From positions 20,902,372-20,966,371 of the forward strand of contig JAKGHH010000004.1 of NCBI GenBank assembly GCA_022828595.1: 64,000 bases of DNA, written 5' to 3'. Shown here one piece after another: positions 36,151-49,300 of this stretch. The notes below the pieces were generated by a model. It saw only the letters and a list, made by a program, of their open reading frames with translations. It searched no databases and was not told the origin of the DNA. The DNA is from Nelumbo lutea (Eukaryota > Streptophyta > Magnoliopsida > Proteales > Nelumbonaceae). The number at the start of each line of letters is the position of its first letter. Position 1 is the first letter of the stretch. The position numbers were made by a program, and so were the translations under genes.

Positions 36151-36649
36151 ATATGTTGGTGATTTAGAAGTAACTCTTGAAGACAACCCTGGCCCAACAA
36201 TTGCAGCTGTAGTTGATGACGATTTTGTTCACAGCCACAAAGGAAATAAAGACAGGGGGAGTGATGAAGAGGATATCTATGCAAATGATAGGGAGAGCTT
36301 TCAAAATACTAATAGAAGAGAGGAGGAGCAAGGCAATGGAGGGGATGTGCAGGAAGTGGAAGCTAATGGCGGTGAGGACAGAATTAGTGTGGATCTAGCA
36401 CCACAAACAGCACCAGAAGAGCAACTTGGCAGGGGACATCGACATTGCACGCTGTCTATTTTGTTAAAGCCCAATGTAACCTACACAGCTCGATGTCTGA
36501 AAGACCCCATTCACACTCAAGCCAACTCTGAATCAAAGTCCTCAGGTACGACTCCCTATCCCATAGCAAATTATGTGACATGTACTAACTTCTCTGGTAG
36601 ACATCAAACTGTCTTAGTTGTAGTCACTGCAGAAACCGAGCCTACCAGT

Positions 36650-38174
36650 TTTTCTGAGGCAGTAAAAAGTGAGAAATGGAGAAAAGCTATGAGGAAGGAA
36701 ATCCAGGCTCTGGAGGATAATGGTACATGGACATTGGAATCTCTATCTCCCGGGAAAAAGGCCATAGGGATTAAATGGCTCTATAAGATCAAATATAATT
36801 CAGATGGAACGATTGAATGGTATAAGACACGCCTAGTTATCCTCGGAAATAGACAAGTTGAAGGATTAGATTAAAATGAGACTTTTGCTCCTGTGGCCAA
36901 ACTAACGACAGTCCGAACCTTCTTAGCCGTGACGGCCACTTGGAACTGGGAGTTGCATCAAATGGATGTACATAATGCTTTCCTACATGGGGATTTGAAT
37001 GAGGAAGTATACATGTAGTTGCCGCCAGGATTTACATCTAAGGATCGAACAAAAGTGTGCAAACTGAATCAATCTCTCTATGGACTGCGTCAATCTCCCA
37101 GATGTTGGTTCTCGATGTTAACAACGACCTTGATACAGTTTGGGTTTGTTCAATCGTATCCTGACTATTTTTTGTTCACCTATTGCAAACACAATGTTCG
37201 TTTGCACGTGCTGATATATGTTGATGACCTGATTATTGGGGGAAATGATATTGTTGCCATTGTAAAATTCAAAAAGTATCTCCATCGGTGCTTCCATATG
37301 AAAGACCTTGGCCCACTCAAATATTTCCTAGGGATTGAAGTAGCTCGTGGCCTTGAGGGAATATTTTTATTGCAACAGAAGTATGCCCTAGACATCATCT
37401 CGAAATGTGGACTCTTGGGAGCCAAACCAACGTTCGTGCCCATTGAACAGAATCATCATCTTGCGTTGGCAAAGGGCACTCTTATAGAAAATCCGAGTCG
37501 GTATCAACGACTAGTGAAACGGTTGATCTACTTGACCATTACACGACCTGAGCTATGTTATTGTGTTCATATCGTAGCTCAGTTCATGCAAAGTCCACGA
37601 CAAGAACATGGGGATGCACCTCTGCGCGTAGTGTGTTATATGAAAGGATATCCAGGACAAGGTATATTGTTCCGTTCTGATAGCGATATGCATCTATATG
37701 CTTGTTGCGACTCTGATTGGGCAAGTTGCCCATTGACGCGACGATCGTTGACTAGCTATTTTGTTCTACTAGGGCAATCACCGATTTCTTGGAAAACGAA
37801 AAAACAACATACTATGTCGCGCTCCTCTGCAGAAGCCAAATATCGTTCGATGGATGCGACAAGCTGTGAGTTGAAGTGGATGAAGAAACTTCTTTTGTCC
37901 TTTGGGGTGGTGCATGATGAACCTACGTGATTGTATTGTGACAATCAGGTAGTTTTGCACATAGCCGCAAATCCAGCGTTCCACGAGCGGACAAAGCATA
38001 TTGAGGTCGACTGGCATTTTGTTCGCGATGAGCTACGGCGTGGGAACGTTGTTACTTGTCATGTTCGAACCACAGAGTAGTTGGCTGATATCCTGACGAA
38101 AGCTCTGGGAAAAGAGAAATTTGCATATTTCCTTGGCAAATTGGGCATTCAAAATCTGCATGTGCCAATTTGAG
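36650..38174 (+). pseudogene. Copia reverse transcriptase and RNase H, broken
   Basis: The RT begins EKWRKAMRKEIQALEDNGTW. It contains [32 protein letters not shown] and the YVDD active site (LIYVDDLIIGG). RNase H follows with CDSDWASCPLTRRS and SSAEAKYRSM. Stops lie at 36872-36874, 37016-37018, 37928-37930 and about 38078; the natural end is near 38172. The 303-codon open stretch 37019-37930 is the longest surviving piece. Confidence 0.93.
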
Positions 38175-38180
38175 GGGGAG
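38171..38180 (+). other. Polypurine tract
   Basis: TGAGGGGGAG lies immediately before the 3' LTR, the typical plant Copia plus-strand primer. Confidence 0.9.
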
Positions 38181-38381
38181 CATTGGGAAACCGAATCTCT
38201 ACGCAACCTTCGTTGCGAACCTTCTTGCATACATGTGTAATTAGTATTACTAGATGTATTTGGAAAATCGATTCGTATCGATCGATTCCTACTAAAACTG
38301 GATCTCCTTCTTGTATAAACTCTTTTTAATGAATATCCTTCTTGCATAATAAAAACACAACAGTTTCCACAAAATTTTTCA
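38181..38381 (+). repeat. 3' LTR of the Copia element
   Basis: 201 bases, from CATTGGGAAACC to TTTCCACAAAATTTTTCA. It is longer than the 5' LTR because of a 14-base repeat-like addition (ATCGATTCGTATCGATCG) and extra sequence near 38320. The expected TG terminus is CA. Confidence 0.88.
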
Positions 38382-41300
38382 CTTTATGATGAATAAAGGG
38401 AAAAAAGATATAAACTCTTTTTGTCTCGTGGCAGTCAACTTCCAAGTTTAACTTCTCCACTTGGTTGCATGTAAATGAAGGAAGATGAATGTTTTGTTTG
38501 TTATTATATTGCATGTAAACGATGGCCGTAGAAAACTGTAACTTGTTTAGAAAAAGATGAGTTCTAATTGTAGGAAAATGACATTCCTTCTCTCATCTTT
38601 GTTGCCTCTCTTGATTCATACAAAACACGCACATGGTTATCAACTTTTGTATCCAGGGTTGTTTTCCAACATAAGAAAAAACAGTAAGAACAAGAAAAAT
38701 TAGAAAACTATTGTCTTCATTTGGGTCGGGTGCAACCAAACATAGCCCAGGTCAATTCAAACCAATTAAACTCTGATTTGGCCCACCATGATACTTGAAA
38801 GAAAGGAGTTAGCAGAAGACGGTTTAATTTTATTGATGCCAAGAAGGCAAGAAGATACCTTGTCTCCTTTGATCTCAGTCTCACAATGACCCTCTCTTTT
38901 GTATTCTTCCCAGATTCATGAGATCACCCAATAAAACATAGACTCGCTGGCAATCCATCCAAAAAAGTGTTTTGAAACTGGATGCCTTAAATTTGCCACG
39001 TGGAAAACTTTTTTTATTACTATACTCTGTATGTCCAATCATGTGGAGGACTCTTATAGTGTGAAGTATTTGTTTTAAATAGAAAGAAGAAATATCATCA
39101 TCCTCTGTGATTTATCTTTGGGCTCTTTTATTAGCCATATAACCAAAGCTACCATGCTGAAAAAAAAAAATTGTCACCCATGTAATGGGGTTGGTGACAA
39201 GCTTGATGTGAGGTATTGCCATTTTAGCTGGGACCCAACTAAACGAAGTAAAGTAATATTTACCTGCAGCCATGACCATTTCAACTGTGTATGATAAAAC
39301 TGTTTTTGTTTGATCTGTCTCTGGTATAAAACCTTCTGTATTAAATTATTTGTTTTTTTTTTTTAGAAAATGGTTCCCGAGCAATTAGCTTTTTGAGCTT
39401 TGTCATCATGGTTCTTAATCAAAGGAAAATGCTGTGTGAAAGAGGTAAGAAACAGTGCTGCCATCCCATAAACATGCTTCCCTCAAAGCTATGAAAAGAA
39501 GAATACTTTATTCTCATTTCTCAACCACCGCACCACTATACGCTCACACTGATTGATTTCTAAGAGAACAACTTCCATTTATTAAATGTGATTTGAAATA
39601 TTACTAGAAACTAGCTTTTGTCGCTCTTCTTGCTATGTCTCAATTACCACTAGTTTTTGTCGCTCTTCTTGCTATGTTTCAGTTACCACTAGCTTTTGTC
39701 CACCTCAGTTTTCATTTTTCAAGCATACCCAGATGTCCTTTTTCTTCTAGATACCCCCTCCATCTTAACTGAAAACCTTTTCAACCATTAATGCCTCGCC
39801 TTTTCTATACATCTATATTAATATAGCATTCCTTTGTTTTGTCCTTTCAGAGATCTCATCATCTCATTTGGGGGTCAAATTGCATCAAGAGTTGTTTATT
39901 AGCATTCCTTCCATCTTCATCAAGTATACAGAATAATATAAATGAGCTAGTATATATGCATAACATGTGTATTGCCTGATTCCTGAGCGGTGCTCGATCT
40001 AGGCCTGGGCTGCCAAACGGGTTCAACTTCAGCCCAACGGAAGTTGGAGTCGAGGCTAAGTTTCCAGGCCAGGCCAAGGTCCAACGCAAGGCCTACAATC
40101 CCAAGTCCAACTGTGCAAAAGCTTGGATCCGATCTAACTGTGCGCAGGTTGAGCTGCCTGAGTTGCAGCTCCATCATTTCAATAGGTCACACTCAACTCT
40201 TCAGCACTCAGCAAGTCAGCAGCAGAACCATGCTTCTTATTTCAGAGTCGTCCATGTCTTTCTTGAAAAAATAAAGAATTCCATCATTCATGCAGAGCAA
40301 GTAGGGACCATCTATTGACAACCAAAAAATAAAATGGGGACCCTCAAGAACATATAACTTTTTATGATGATCAAACAAACAATTTCATTAAGGAAGACAA
40401 TAAGATGCATTAGATTTCAAAAAAAAAAGAGTTATAAGGAGGGGCAGCAGATACAAAACAAACGAAATCAAATTGAACACCTTCAATTTTCTGAGCAATT
40501 CTTGAGCCGTCTCTACTACCCTTAATTATCATACAAAAAAACTAATAACATTGTCAAGGTATTTTAATAAGAATATATAGGTTTTCATTTTAATTGTAAT
40601 AAGGGCGATGATGATGATGATAGGATAAGGCTTATGACAATGATGAAATCCGCAATCAAGGATACTTATCTTGAGCAAAACAAATGGCTTTTAGGTTGAG
40701 CACTATTCGCATCTGAAGAAGATCAAAAGCTATAATGGAATGAATGCAAAATCCAAATTCAACCTAGCCGGTAACTATAGATGAATGGTTTAGTATAATC
40801 AGTTGGACAGTGGAAAAACACTCTATTACCGATCAATACTCATTGCAAATCAGGTGGTCAAAGATTGTTCAGTCATGCTGTTTTTTGGTAAAGGTTGGGT
40901 GGATCCTGAACCTCTGCCTATGGTTTAAGAATCGAGTTTCATAATCAGTTAAGAGTATTGGAAGTTTTGTGAAAAAATTGCAGCTCATACATGGAATGCG
41001 TTGTCATCTTGTAAACAGCAAGTAGGTTTGCTTATTGGGGTGATGAGGAAGGGAGTCCCCTAATTAATTTGGGGGTTGTAACTTATAAGACGAGAATAAA
41101 ATGAGAAAAAGTAGACTGAGATAATTTGGGGGGTTTAAAGAATGCCAGAACCAAATGAAAATAGAGTGAGATCTATTGCGATAGGTGAGAAAAAGTAGAT
41201 TATAATAATTTGGTAAGCTGCATAGAAGATTACTACAGTTGTAGAAAAGAAGGGATCTATTGCAAGTTGAAAGGAGTTAGAAGGACTTAGGACAGACCAA

Positions 41301-41888
41301 AAAAGGACATGGATTTGGGCAAGTAAAGGGGGGGGAGAGCAAGGACAGAGTGGTAGTAATATCAATTCATCAAAGGATATAGCACTAGTAGTCAAACAGG
41401 ATTCATGTAGACGACGCATGCAGTTGGGACACGGCTCAGACCTCAGATGATAATGAATGAAGCAAGACTGAAATAAATAACGTTACTTCCACCACGACAA
41501 GGGTGCCCATATGGGATTGGGACTTGGGAGGGCTTTCACATAGCGGCTTCTCGTGTTTCAAAATGAGTTCTACGTGGAAAAGACAGCAGGTATATTTTTT
41601 GTACAAATTCGGAACGCAGAGATGAAATGCCATTGTTGACTGAATTTACTCCAAATGGTATATCTGGAACATGCACACTCAACCATCGCCGCATGCATCG
41701 ATGTAGCACGCAGAATTCCTCTCAAACGGGCTCAAGGTGACCGAGTCTCACATAGTCACATGTGCATACTTAGTGCACACTGCACAGCAAAGACCAGAAT
41801 TTTGGACAAATAGTTGTAAGCTTCTGCGCAGTTGTGTACAGCAGCAACAACCTCGGAGTCGTAGCGCTCAACCGCTCATCCACCAATT
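38382..41888. other. Intergenic
   Basis: No gene recognised. About 39990-40120 has the GGCC/AGGCC-rich composition of the hAT-like elements but lacks termini. The minus-strand open frames at 40089-39859 and 40177-39947 overlap each other in this patch and are not credible genes. Confidence 0.5.
39611..39702. repeat. 39-bp tandem repeat
   Basis: CTAGCTTTTGTCGCTCTTCT recurs with spacing 39 at 39611, 39650 and 39689 (the last partial). Each unit ends with TTACCA. Confidence 0.88.
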
Positions 41889-42221
41889 TAGGGGTGTCAA
41901 TTAGATTGGATTTGGTCCAATGTGACTCCATTACAAATGGACCTGATTCAATCCAGATATTTTGGACTGGTCCAAAGACTGTCCAATCTGTTCAAATTTC
42001 TGTTAATTTAGATTGATTTCAACTCAAACCTGGTCCATTGACACCTATATTCTTATTTTCTATCAATGGACCACATATTGACTCAATCTAATATAAATTT
42101 ATTATGGATGAACCAGGTCCGATCCAATATGTCATATTGGTTCGTTCAGTCCATCCAGATTCAATATCTTATTGGTCCATCCAATTAGATTTTGATTTGG
42201 ACCGGTCCATTGACACCCCTA
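41889..42221. mobile_element. hAT-like MITE, 333 bp
   Basis: The termini TAGGGGTGTCAAT and ATTGACACCCCTA are perfect inverted repeats. TAGGGGTGTCAA is a common plant hAT MITE end. TCCACCAA at 41879-41886 and TCCACCAT at 42222-42229 are a probable target duplication, with two bases (TT) between the left copy and the terminus. The interior repeats GGTCCATTGACACC-like and GATTGGATTT words and has no gene. Confidence 0.82.
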
Positions 42222-43343
42222 TCCACCATCACCAATACAAAAAAAAAACCGAGGGGGCCCATTGTAATTGTACTTGTAAGAGAGGAGTAGGACCCTCCCC
42301 TCTTTATTTATTTGTTTAAAGGAGGTATGAGAACTGCAGATGTATTTACGAGTTGTGTCCGCTGTCCATACAGGGAGTGAGTTGCGTATTATCTGATTTT
42401 AATTAAATTTAACGGAGCTTATGCAACCAAAGAATCAGCTTTTCACGAGGACAAAAGTCATTGATTGACGGTTGATTTTAAGCTTGTAAATAGGAAAAAG
42501 GATAAAAAGAATAGCGATTATGCCTGCCTTACTAATACGAAGTAAAGACCCAATCAAGGTCAAGGAAGAGAAGAATTGATTCAAATTATGAATGCAATGT
42601 TCTGATTTCTTAAATTTTCAGATTTGAAATTACGCTTAAGCATGGCACCAGATTTAATAAAATAGTACCCTAGAAATCGTTCGATTAACAACCCGTCTTT
42701 TTTCCATATATATATATATATATATATTTTTTTTTTTTTCTTTTGTTACAACAAAGTAAATCCTTAAGAACCCAAAACATGGATTCAATTTCGTGGAACG
42801 GAATGCAAGTATTTGAGAATTGTAATTCGTGAAATACGTATGAATGTAAAACATAGTAAAATACCAACTCCCCATGTGCGTCTTTTCCCTAAGTCTGTTA
42901 CCCTGCCAAGAGGTCCCAGGTAACAGGTACAGTCGTACAGAGAATTCTGAAAGTAGAGCTCCGTAAAGAAAACATGTCTCTTACATTCCATGAAAATTGT
43001 GTTGTAAAATTTATCATAGATGGGAAGAGAAACTTCACATGTGAATGGAAGCCTTGAACAAGAAAGCAGCTTCTCAAAACCATAGGGAAGCCTCTAAAGA
43101 AAATTACAAATAAATGAGTTTATAAAGTCTGCAACAACAATCTGTGTATATCCCAGCAAACAGGAAATACAGAGCATGTACAATCAATCTGGCATGGATT
43201 GTGGACCAGAAGGGAATAAAATTTCCCAAAAAGATAAGAGATGGGAAGTGCAGAGATTAGAGAGAAAGAGAACCTAAATGAAGATTAACAATGGGAAAAA
43301 TAAGAAAATAAATAAACGGACAAAGAACTATGAGGAATGCTGG
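42222..43343. other. Intergenic and 3' flank of the BIM1-like gene
   Basis: This contains a (TA)n/T-run at about 42708-42740. Sequence from 43343 down to about 43000 is probably the 3' UTR of the minus-strand gene. No other gene is seen. Confidence 0.45.
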
Positions 43344-46300
43344 CTAGCTTTTCTCTGTCTTTAGTCTCTTGGAAGCTTGATCAGAGTCCTCACCACTGCT
43401 GGCAACCCTAGAATGCGTCATTGCTTGATTGCTAGAGGGGTCCTCCTGGTCCTTGGGCAATAAAAAATAAAAATTAAGATATGAATTTATTTAAAACATG
43501 AAATAACACAACAGATCACTCAGATTCCAGGAATACGAGAAACACTAGAAGGTGGGTGCATCACCACAGGCTAGCCCAGCTAAAAGACACGCTAAAAGAG
43601 AAGTTGAGTTGCTTCTTACTGGTCTCCACTTCAACTCTCTTCATTTGTCCTGAAGTGGCATTTCCAAATGCCAAGCTCTCAGCTACCCAGGCTATTAATG
43701 AGAAATCAAGCCAGGTGAGATGACTTAAGCAACTAATATGGTAGGTCCAGTCTGGACTTTTTTTTTTCTTTTTTTCGAAAAAGAGATCTATTCAATTGGT
43801 GCATACGCCCGCCTAATGAAGAAAGATCAATCATTGCCAAAGTCCAGCAATGCATGGAATGTCCCTTTTGTACACACGAATGACAGAAATTCTTTTTTTA
43901 CAATATATGATAAACCCAACTACTCTACGATGTATAAGCTCAATGGTTAAGATCGAACATGAAAGAAATATTGCACAAAAATGAAAAGAAACAAATGGCC
44001 AAGATACCAAACTATGGATACCTTTGCACTGGATGTGGTAGCTGCCAGTCTGCCAACTGTTCGTTTGCCAAGATCAATCTGCACTGACATGCTAGCTTGT
44101 GACAGATCTACACCACAACTCTGAAGTGCTTGTGTCAAATTATTCAACAACCTGCCACATATTACAGTCTAACATCAGCTTTAAAGCAAGTGGTGCAGCA
44201 TAAATAAAGACTTTTCTAGGAGATTGTATGTAAAATAGACAGGTGCTATCAAGGCTGCTTCATGGTGTAAGGTCCCCCAAAACAACTTTGCAGTGAACGA
44301 AAAACTAATATAGATGAATTTTTGCAGGAGATAAAAAATATTGAAGAATTGCATATGCGTGTGAGGCACAATTTCAGGAAATGGTATCTCGAAATTTGCA
44401 AATAAAATCAAGAATCAGCAGAACCACATGCATATGAAAACACACCCTTGTGAGTAGACACTTGATATGTTGATTGTCCCCCCTTCAATAGTCATATCAT
44501 CTTGTTCATTTAGCATATCACTTGTTACAGGGAACTCAGTTGTGCATGCTCTGCCTTGCCACAACTGGGATTGAGGCTGTGAAGCTACATTGTCTGCATC
44601 TGAAAGCGGTCTCTGTGGAGGTTGGGAAAGCCCACCACCTCTTACTACAGGAGTGAACATATTTGCTTGCAAAGGAATGGGCAGGGGCACTGCCTTGTCA
44701 GCATCTAGTGGATTCTGCGAATTTGCTAGCATGGGTGGGGAGACGCTGATAGCAATGTTGCTGTCATCGAACTTCCCAGTAAACACTATCCCTGGACCAG
44801 GTCCATTCTTTAGGGCTTGAGAGTGATCAATTACACTTTCACCAGGCCTACGGATATTTCTCTGTTCAAAAAGGAAAAAGAAAACTTTAAATTAAGGTTT
44901 GGGAAGAGTGCAAATGCCAGTTCAGTAAATAAATGCACTCTGGTTCAGTTTTGCAGGTGTTTGGTAAGAGTGTATTTGTGTATTGATAATGACAGAACAC
45001 AAATTCCAAGACATGTTTACATTCAAATGGATGCAAACTTTTGCACTCAAGTTGTTCAATGTAAGAAAGGTGGATTCTAGTCTCGGGGATTCGTGTTTGT
45101 ACCGATTAAAACTGAAAGTCATTTGGCAAGAACACAAAATCATCAGTACAAAGCTAAACCAAATTTGCATGTCTGAACCAGACATATTTGTATTTGTACT
45201 CTTCCCAAATGCAGCCTAGAAAACAAGCATAATAAAAATGTGAGCAAGTTATTAAGTATTTACCCATGGTACCAACTTTGTTGGCTCCTGGTTCCATCCA
45301 GGAAATGCTGCGTCATACTTCTGTACTTTTTCCTGTAAAAACTGAATGTACTCGATGACCTGCATAGGGGATAAGAAAACTTATTAACCATTGAACAATT
45401 CAAATTGTTTCCCATCGAATCAAATATAATATCATATATATCTCCAAATTACAATATATACCTCTAATAGGAAAGATGCCTTATCTCTCTTTTGATCACC
45501 ATGAGGTATAAGATCTCTCAATATCTGAAATCTGTTAAACAAATTAAATTTCATCAGGTTGACTGAAAACAAAAGAGCCAGGAAGCATCTTAGTATTTAA
45601 TAACACATCAAACATGTCAAAGTCTTAACTCCATATCTTTACAACTAGAGATGCTTATGAAAAAGAAGCATACTTGTTAAACAATAATTCCAACATATGA
45701 AACTATCTAATTTCTGGATTCATGCTGCCCATTAAAAAGGGCCTCATCTATGGAATAAGCATTCAACTGACAATAGTAAGCAGCATCAAAAGTCTCTGTT
45801 CATACTAGTTTTTGGACTCTGGCTTGGATTCAAAACATATGGCAGTGGTCTTACAATGAAGGAACTCCACTTTCACCCTTATATTCAGCAATCACCAATA
45901 TCTCCCCTTAATTCAACAACCCAAATTACAATGAGACATGAAAATTCTCAGCCTGTTACTTCACTAATTGGATTAAGGTTTGCATAACAAGGCATGGAAT
46001 GATGGAAAAGCTACAGAAAATCCACTTAAGTCTATAATTAAAAGGCCATGAAGCACTTGAAGGGATAGATACTTTAAATGTCTTGACCAGGCTTAACAAA
46101 CAGAGATTGAGTGAGGTTTGCGCTATATCAATAAGAACAAACATATCCCACAAGCTTAGGTCAGAATGAACCATGAAAAGTGGCAGATAATATGTGGAGT
46201 CAGAGAGCAGGGAGCAACCGAAAAACTCATGGCAGCTTGGTCACTACCCAAATGAGTTGAGTGATATTCTAGCTGGGTCATGTGCATCTATTCAATTCCT

Positions 46301-49300
46301 AGAGGGCAAAACGATACTACTGATGGGCCTAAAATCTCTGGGACAGGAAGGGTTTCTTTGGACAAAAACAGATGTGTGCCTAAATAGTTCTCTGAATGGA
46401 TTGAACAGCTTCTTTTTAAACGGATGTGTGCCTAAAATCTCTGAATGGACAAAAACAGATGTGTGCCTAAAATCTCTCATGTAAACGGATTTTTTCATAT
46501 ATAATATAGATGCAGTTACATTTTGTCCCAGAAAATACATCATTTCGCCAATACATTTATATAACTGACTAATGATAAGACGCTAATGTAAGAACAATCC
46601 ACAATCTGGTGGTACATGGTAACCATTACAAATTGAAGTATATACAAACAAATGGAAAATCTAATAATTTAATGAAGTAGGACTGATTTTAGAAGACCAT
46701 GCTGTATGTGCACACAACAAGTTACGGACTTGACTGACATGTCAATTTTTGTTTTGAATCAAAGCACTAGAATAGTTTTTTTCGTTCTAGCGTTTTTTGT
46801 TTTTTTGGGAAGATGAAGGAACAGAGACGAAATTTGTTGGAGATAGAAGTTGAAACCATCATGAAGTATTAGGAGAAACCAGATACAGTAAAACAGTCAA
46901 AATACGCAAATAATGGCTTCAGAAGCCACTCTGTAACTGAAGCAACACATGAGAAGGGCAAGAACAATATATTTAAACAAAATGGGAGGAAATTCCAAAA
47001 TTAAACACCTGACCCACCAATGAAGTGAGGTTGTGGAAGACTCCGATAGGGATAGGTCTCTCTAAACTACAATATAAGAATCCATATAAAGAGTTAAAAG
47101 GAAGTAGACGAAATAAATTGTCGAGGGCATTTAAAACCAATGTGACATTAAAAACCACAATATAGCCAAACTTGAGACAAGAAGAATGATTAAAACCGCA
47201 TATGCAAGAATGGTATAACTTGCCTGTCATTAATCTTGCTCCTTCGCCGCTGTTCTGTGGCAGAGTGCTTTGACCGCGGTGTAAGTGTGGCAGTCTTCTG
47301 GTTAATGTTCTTCCCGTCCACCTTTACAGTCAAATCTACTGAAAAAACGATTGCAAAACTGTGTAAATAAAAACAGAATTGGACCCAGAATCTATCCCTT
47401 AACAAGAAAAGAATATGAACACAGTATGAGAACCAAAAATCGACTAATTGGTAATAAAAAAAGATTTTAATCTCTTTGACATGCACTAAACGAAACGAAT
47501 AAATTCAAACGGTTTGATTCCGGGAAGTTCAGAAAACACACGAAAGCGACAACCATAGATAACGAAGAACATGGAGAGACCTTTTACTGGCAAACCATAG
47601 ACCTCCGGGAGTAGGATTAAACTCAAGTTGGAGAGACGGAGACAACATACCTTTCTGGAAAGGAACTTCTTTCCGGGAGGCGAACTCTTCTTCATCGTCT
47701 TCTTCCTCTTCCTGATGACCCTTAGCAGATTTCATCATGTCTATAAGTCTTTGACTTTCCTGATTCGGCTGCCTGTAAAATTGACAAACCCCCAAAAAGA
47801 ATCAGCAAAAACGAGCATAATCCACGAGATCCTAAGAAGAAGGACAAGAAGAAGAGGGAAAGAACACCAACTTAGAGGAAGACTGAGAGATGAGACTAGT
47901 GTGATGAGTGAATAGGGTACGCAATGGCCGCTCCTCGGACGACCACTGCCCTAACTGCTCCACCGGTTCTGCAGTACAAGAGGAGAGAAATGAATCAATG
48001 AAGCCCTAGGTGTTGGTAAATTTAGAGACGATCTAGGCTAACGTGCACGGTGCCAGTGAGAGAGCTCAATTGGCTGCGCCTACGGCCGGAATTAATGCAA
48101 AGACTTTTGGATTTGGTTTATGGACTCCTTTCGGTTCCGGAGCCGGGGATGTGGAATGTAAATGTTGATTCTTGACCCCACAGGAGGAGACTGCACTGGT
48201 GAAGTGGTGAGAGAGTAGACCGAGAGAAATGGAGAATACCAATTTATTATCTTCGCTGAGAAACTAATAACAGAAAATTAATTAGTGAAACCAAAGGGGG
48301 AGGGCGGGTGCATAGTGCACTTTCTTAATGGGTTTCCACGGCTTACGTTAGAATTTGGAATTAGTGATGTGTCATGTGTGTCACGTGTTGGACATGTGGG
48401 GTTCTCGTGACCGGGAAATGGAAAATGTCTAGTCGTACACATGCGACTACGTCAAACATGGGAAATAACAAATACGGAAGACACGATAACTTTTTTTTTT
48501 ATTTCTTTCCATTTGGCAATTTCTTATTTATCTGAACAGAGAGACGATGACAAGCGAAAACAGTGAACTACATTAGCTTGATACTTCATATTTTCATGTC
48601 TCCACTTTGGCCTTTTTCCTTTCACATATACAAAATAGGTATCAGGGCCAGTCCTGCACCAACATGTAGATGTGCTACAACTTTTCTGTTGTCCAAACAA
48701 TCTAGACTCGATCTAGAGGAAGCTAAGTGAAGTGAGTGCAAAGGCAATTCCATATGCAAAAGAGTTAAAGACATACAATCATAAATTGTGGTCAGACCCT
48801 CAAAACAAAAGATAGAGATAATACAATATATATTACATCCAAACAGCCATTATGACAAGCGAAGTAATATTGTTGCTTTTGTACCTTGGTGATTGGTGAA
48901 GCCGACACTTGATCAAGTCAATATAAGTAAAATATATCGGATCCAAGTGGCCATTGAAAATGGAATAGACATGCATGAAAGAGGTTTGGAAATCAATTTC
49001 ACAAGGAAAAGAAGCCTGGAAAACCAACAACAAAACGACGACACCCTGTTCCACGTGCCTTTCCCCTGGTATTAGGGTGATTTCAGCTGTATAACTATAA
49101 ATTAACACTGCACCCTTAGCATCCACCATGACTATCCACAATTTATTGATCTTTTTATATATTTTGTAAGAAATAAGCATATGGATCTAGATCCAACATC
49201 CAAGTGGTGATGTGACACAGTGAGTGGAATGTGTACTAGGGAAGTGCAGGAGATCTGAACTTCCTGTAATGATTATATATGTTAGTTTACAACCTATTTG

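Larger units (their letters stand above)
33189..38381 (+). mobile_element. Copia-type LTR retrotransposon, complete but decayed, 5193 bp
   Basis: The element is bounded by CTTTA at 33184-33188 and 38382-38386, a perfect 5-bp target duplication. The order is 5' LTR, tRNA-Met primer site, gag, protease, integrase, reverse transcriptase, RNase H, polypurine tract, 3' LTR. Integrase before reverse transcriptase identifies Ty1/Copia. The reading frame is broken by many stops and at least two frameshifts. The two LTRs differ at about 12 of the first 92 aligned bases and by indels, so the insertion is old. Confidence 0.95.

Noticed and set aside
47651..47795. A separate short BIM2-type gene starting at 47795 or 47738
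   Set aside because: The acceptor TTTTACAG at 47773 and an upstream exon (47968-47872) join it to the BIM1-type N-terminus in frame, so it is one gene.
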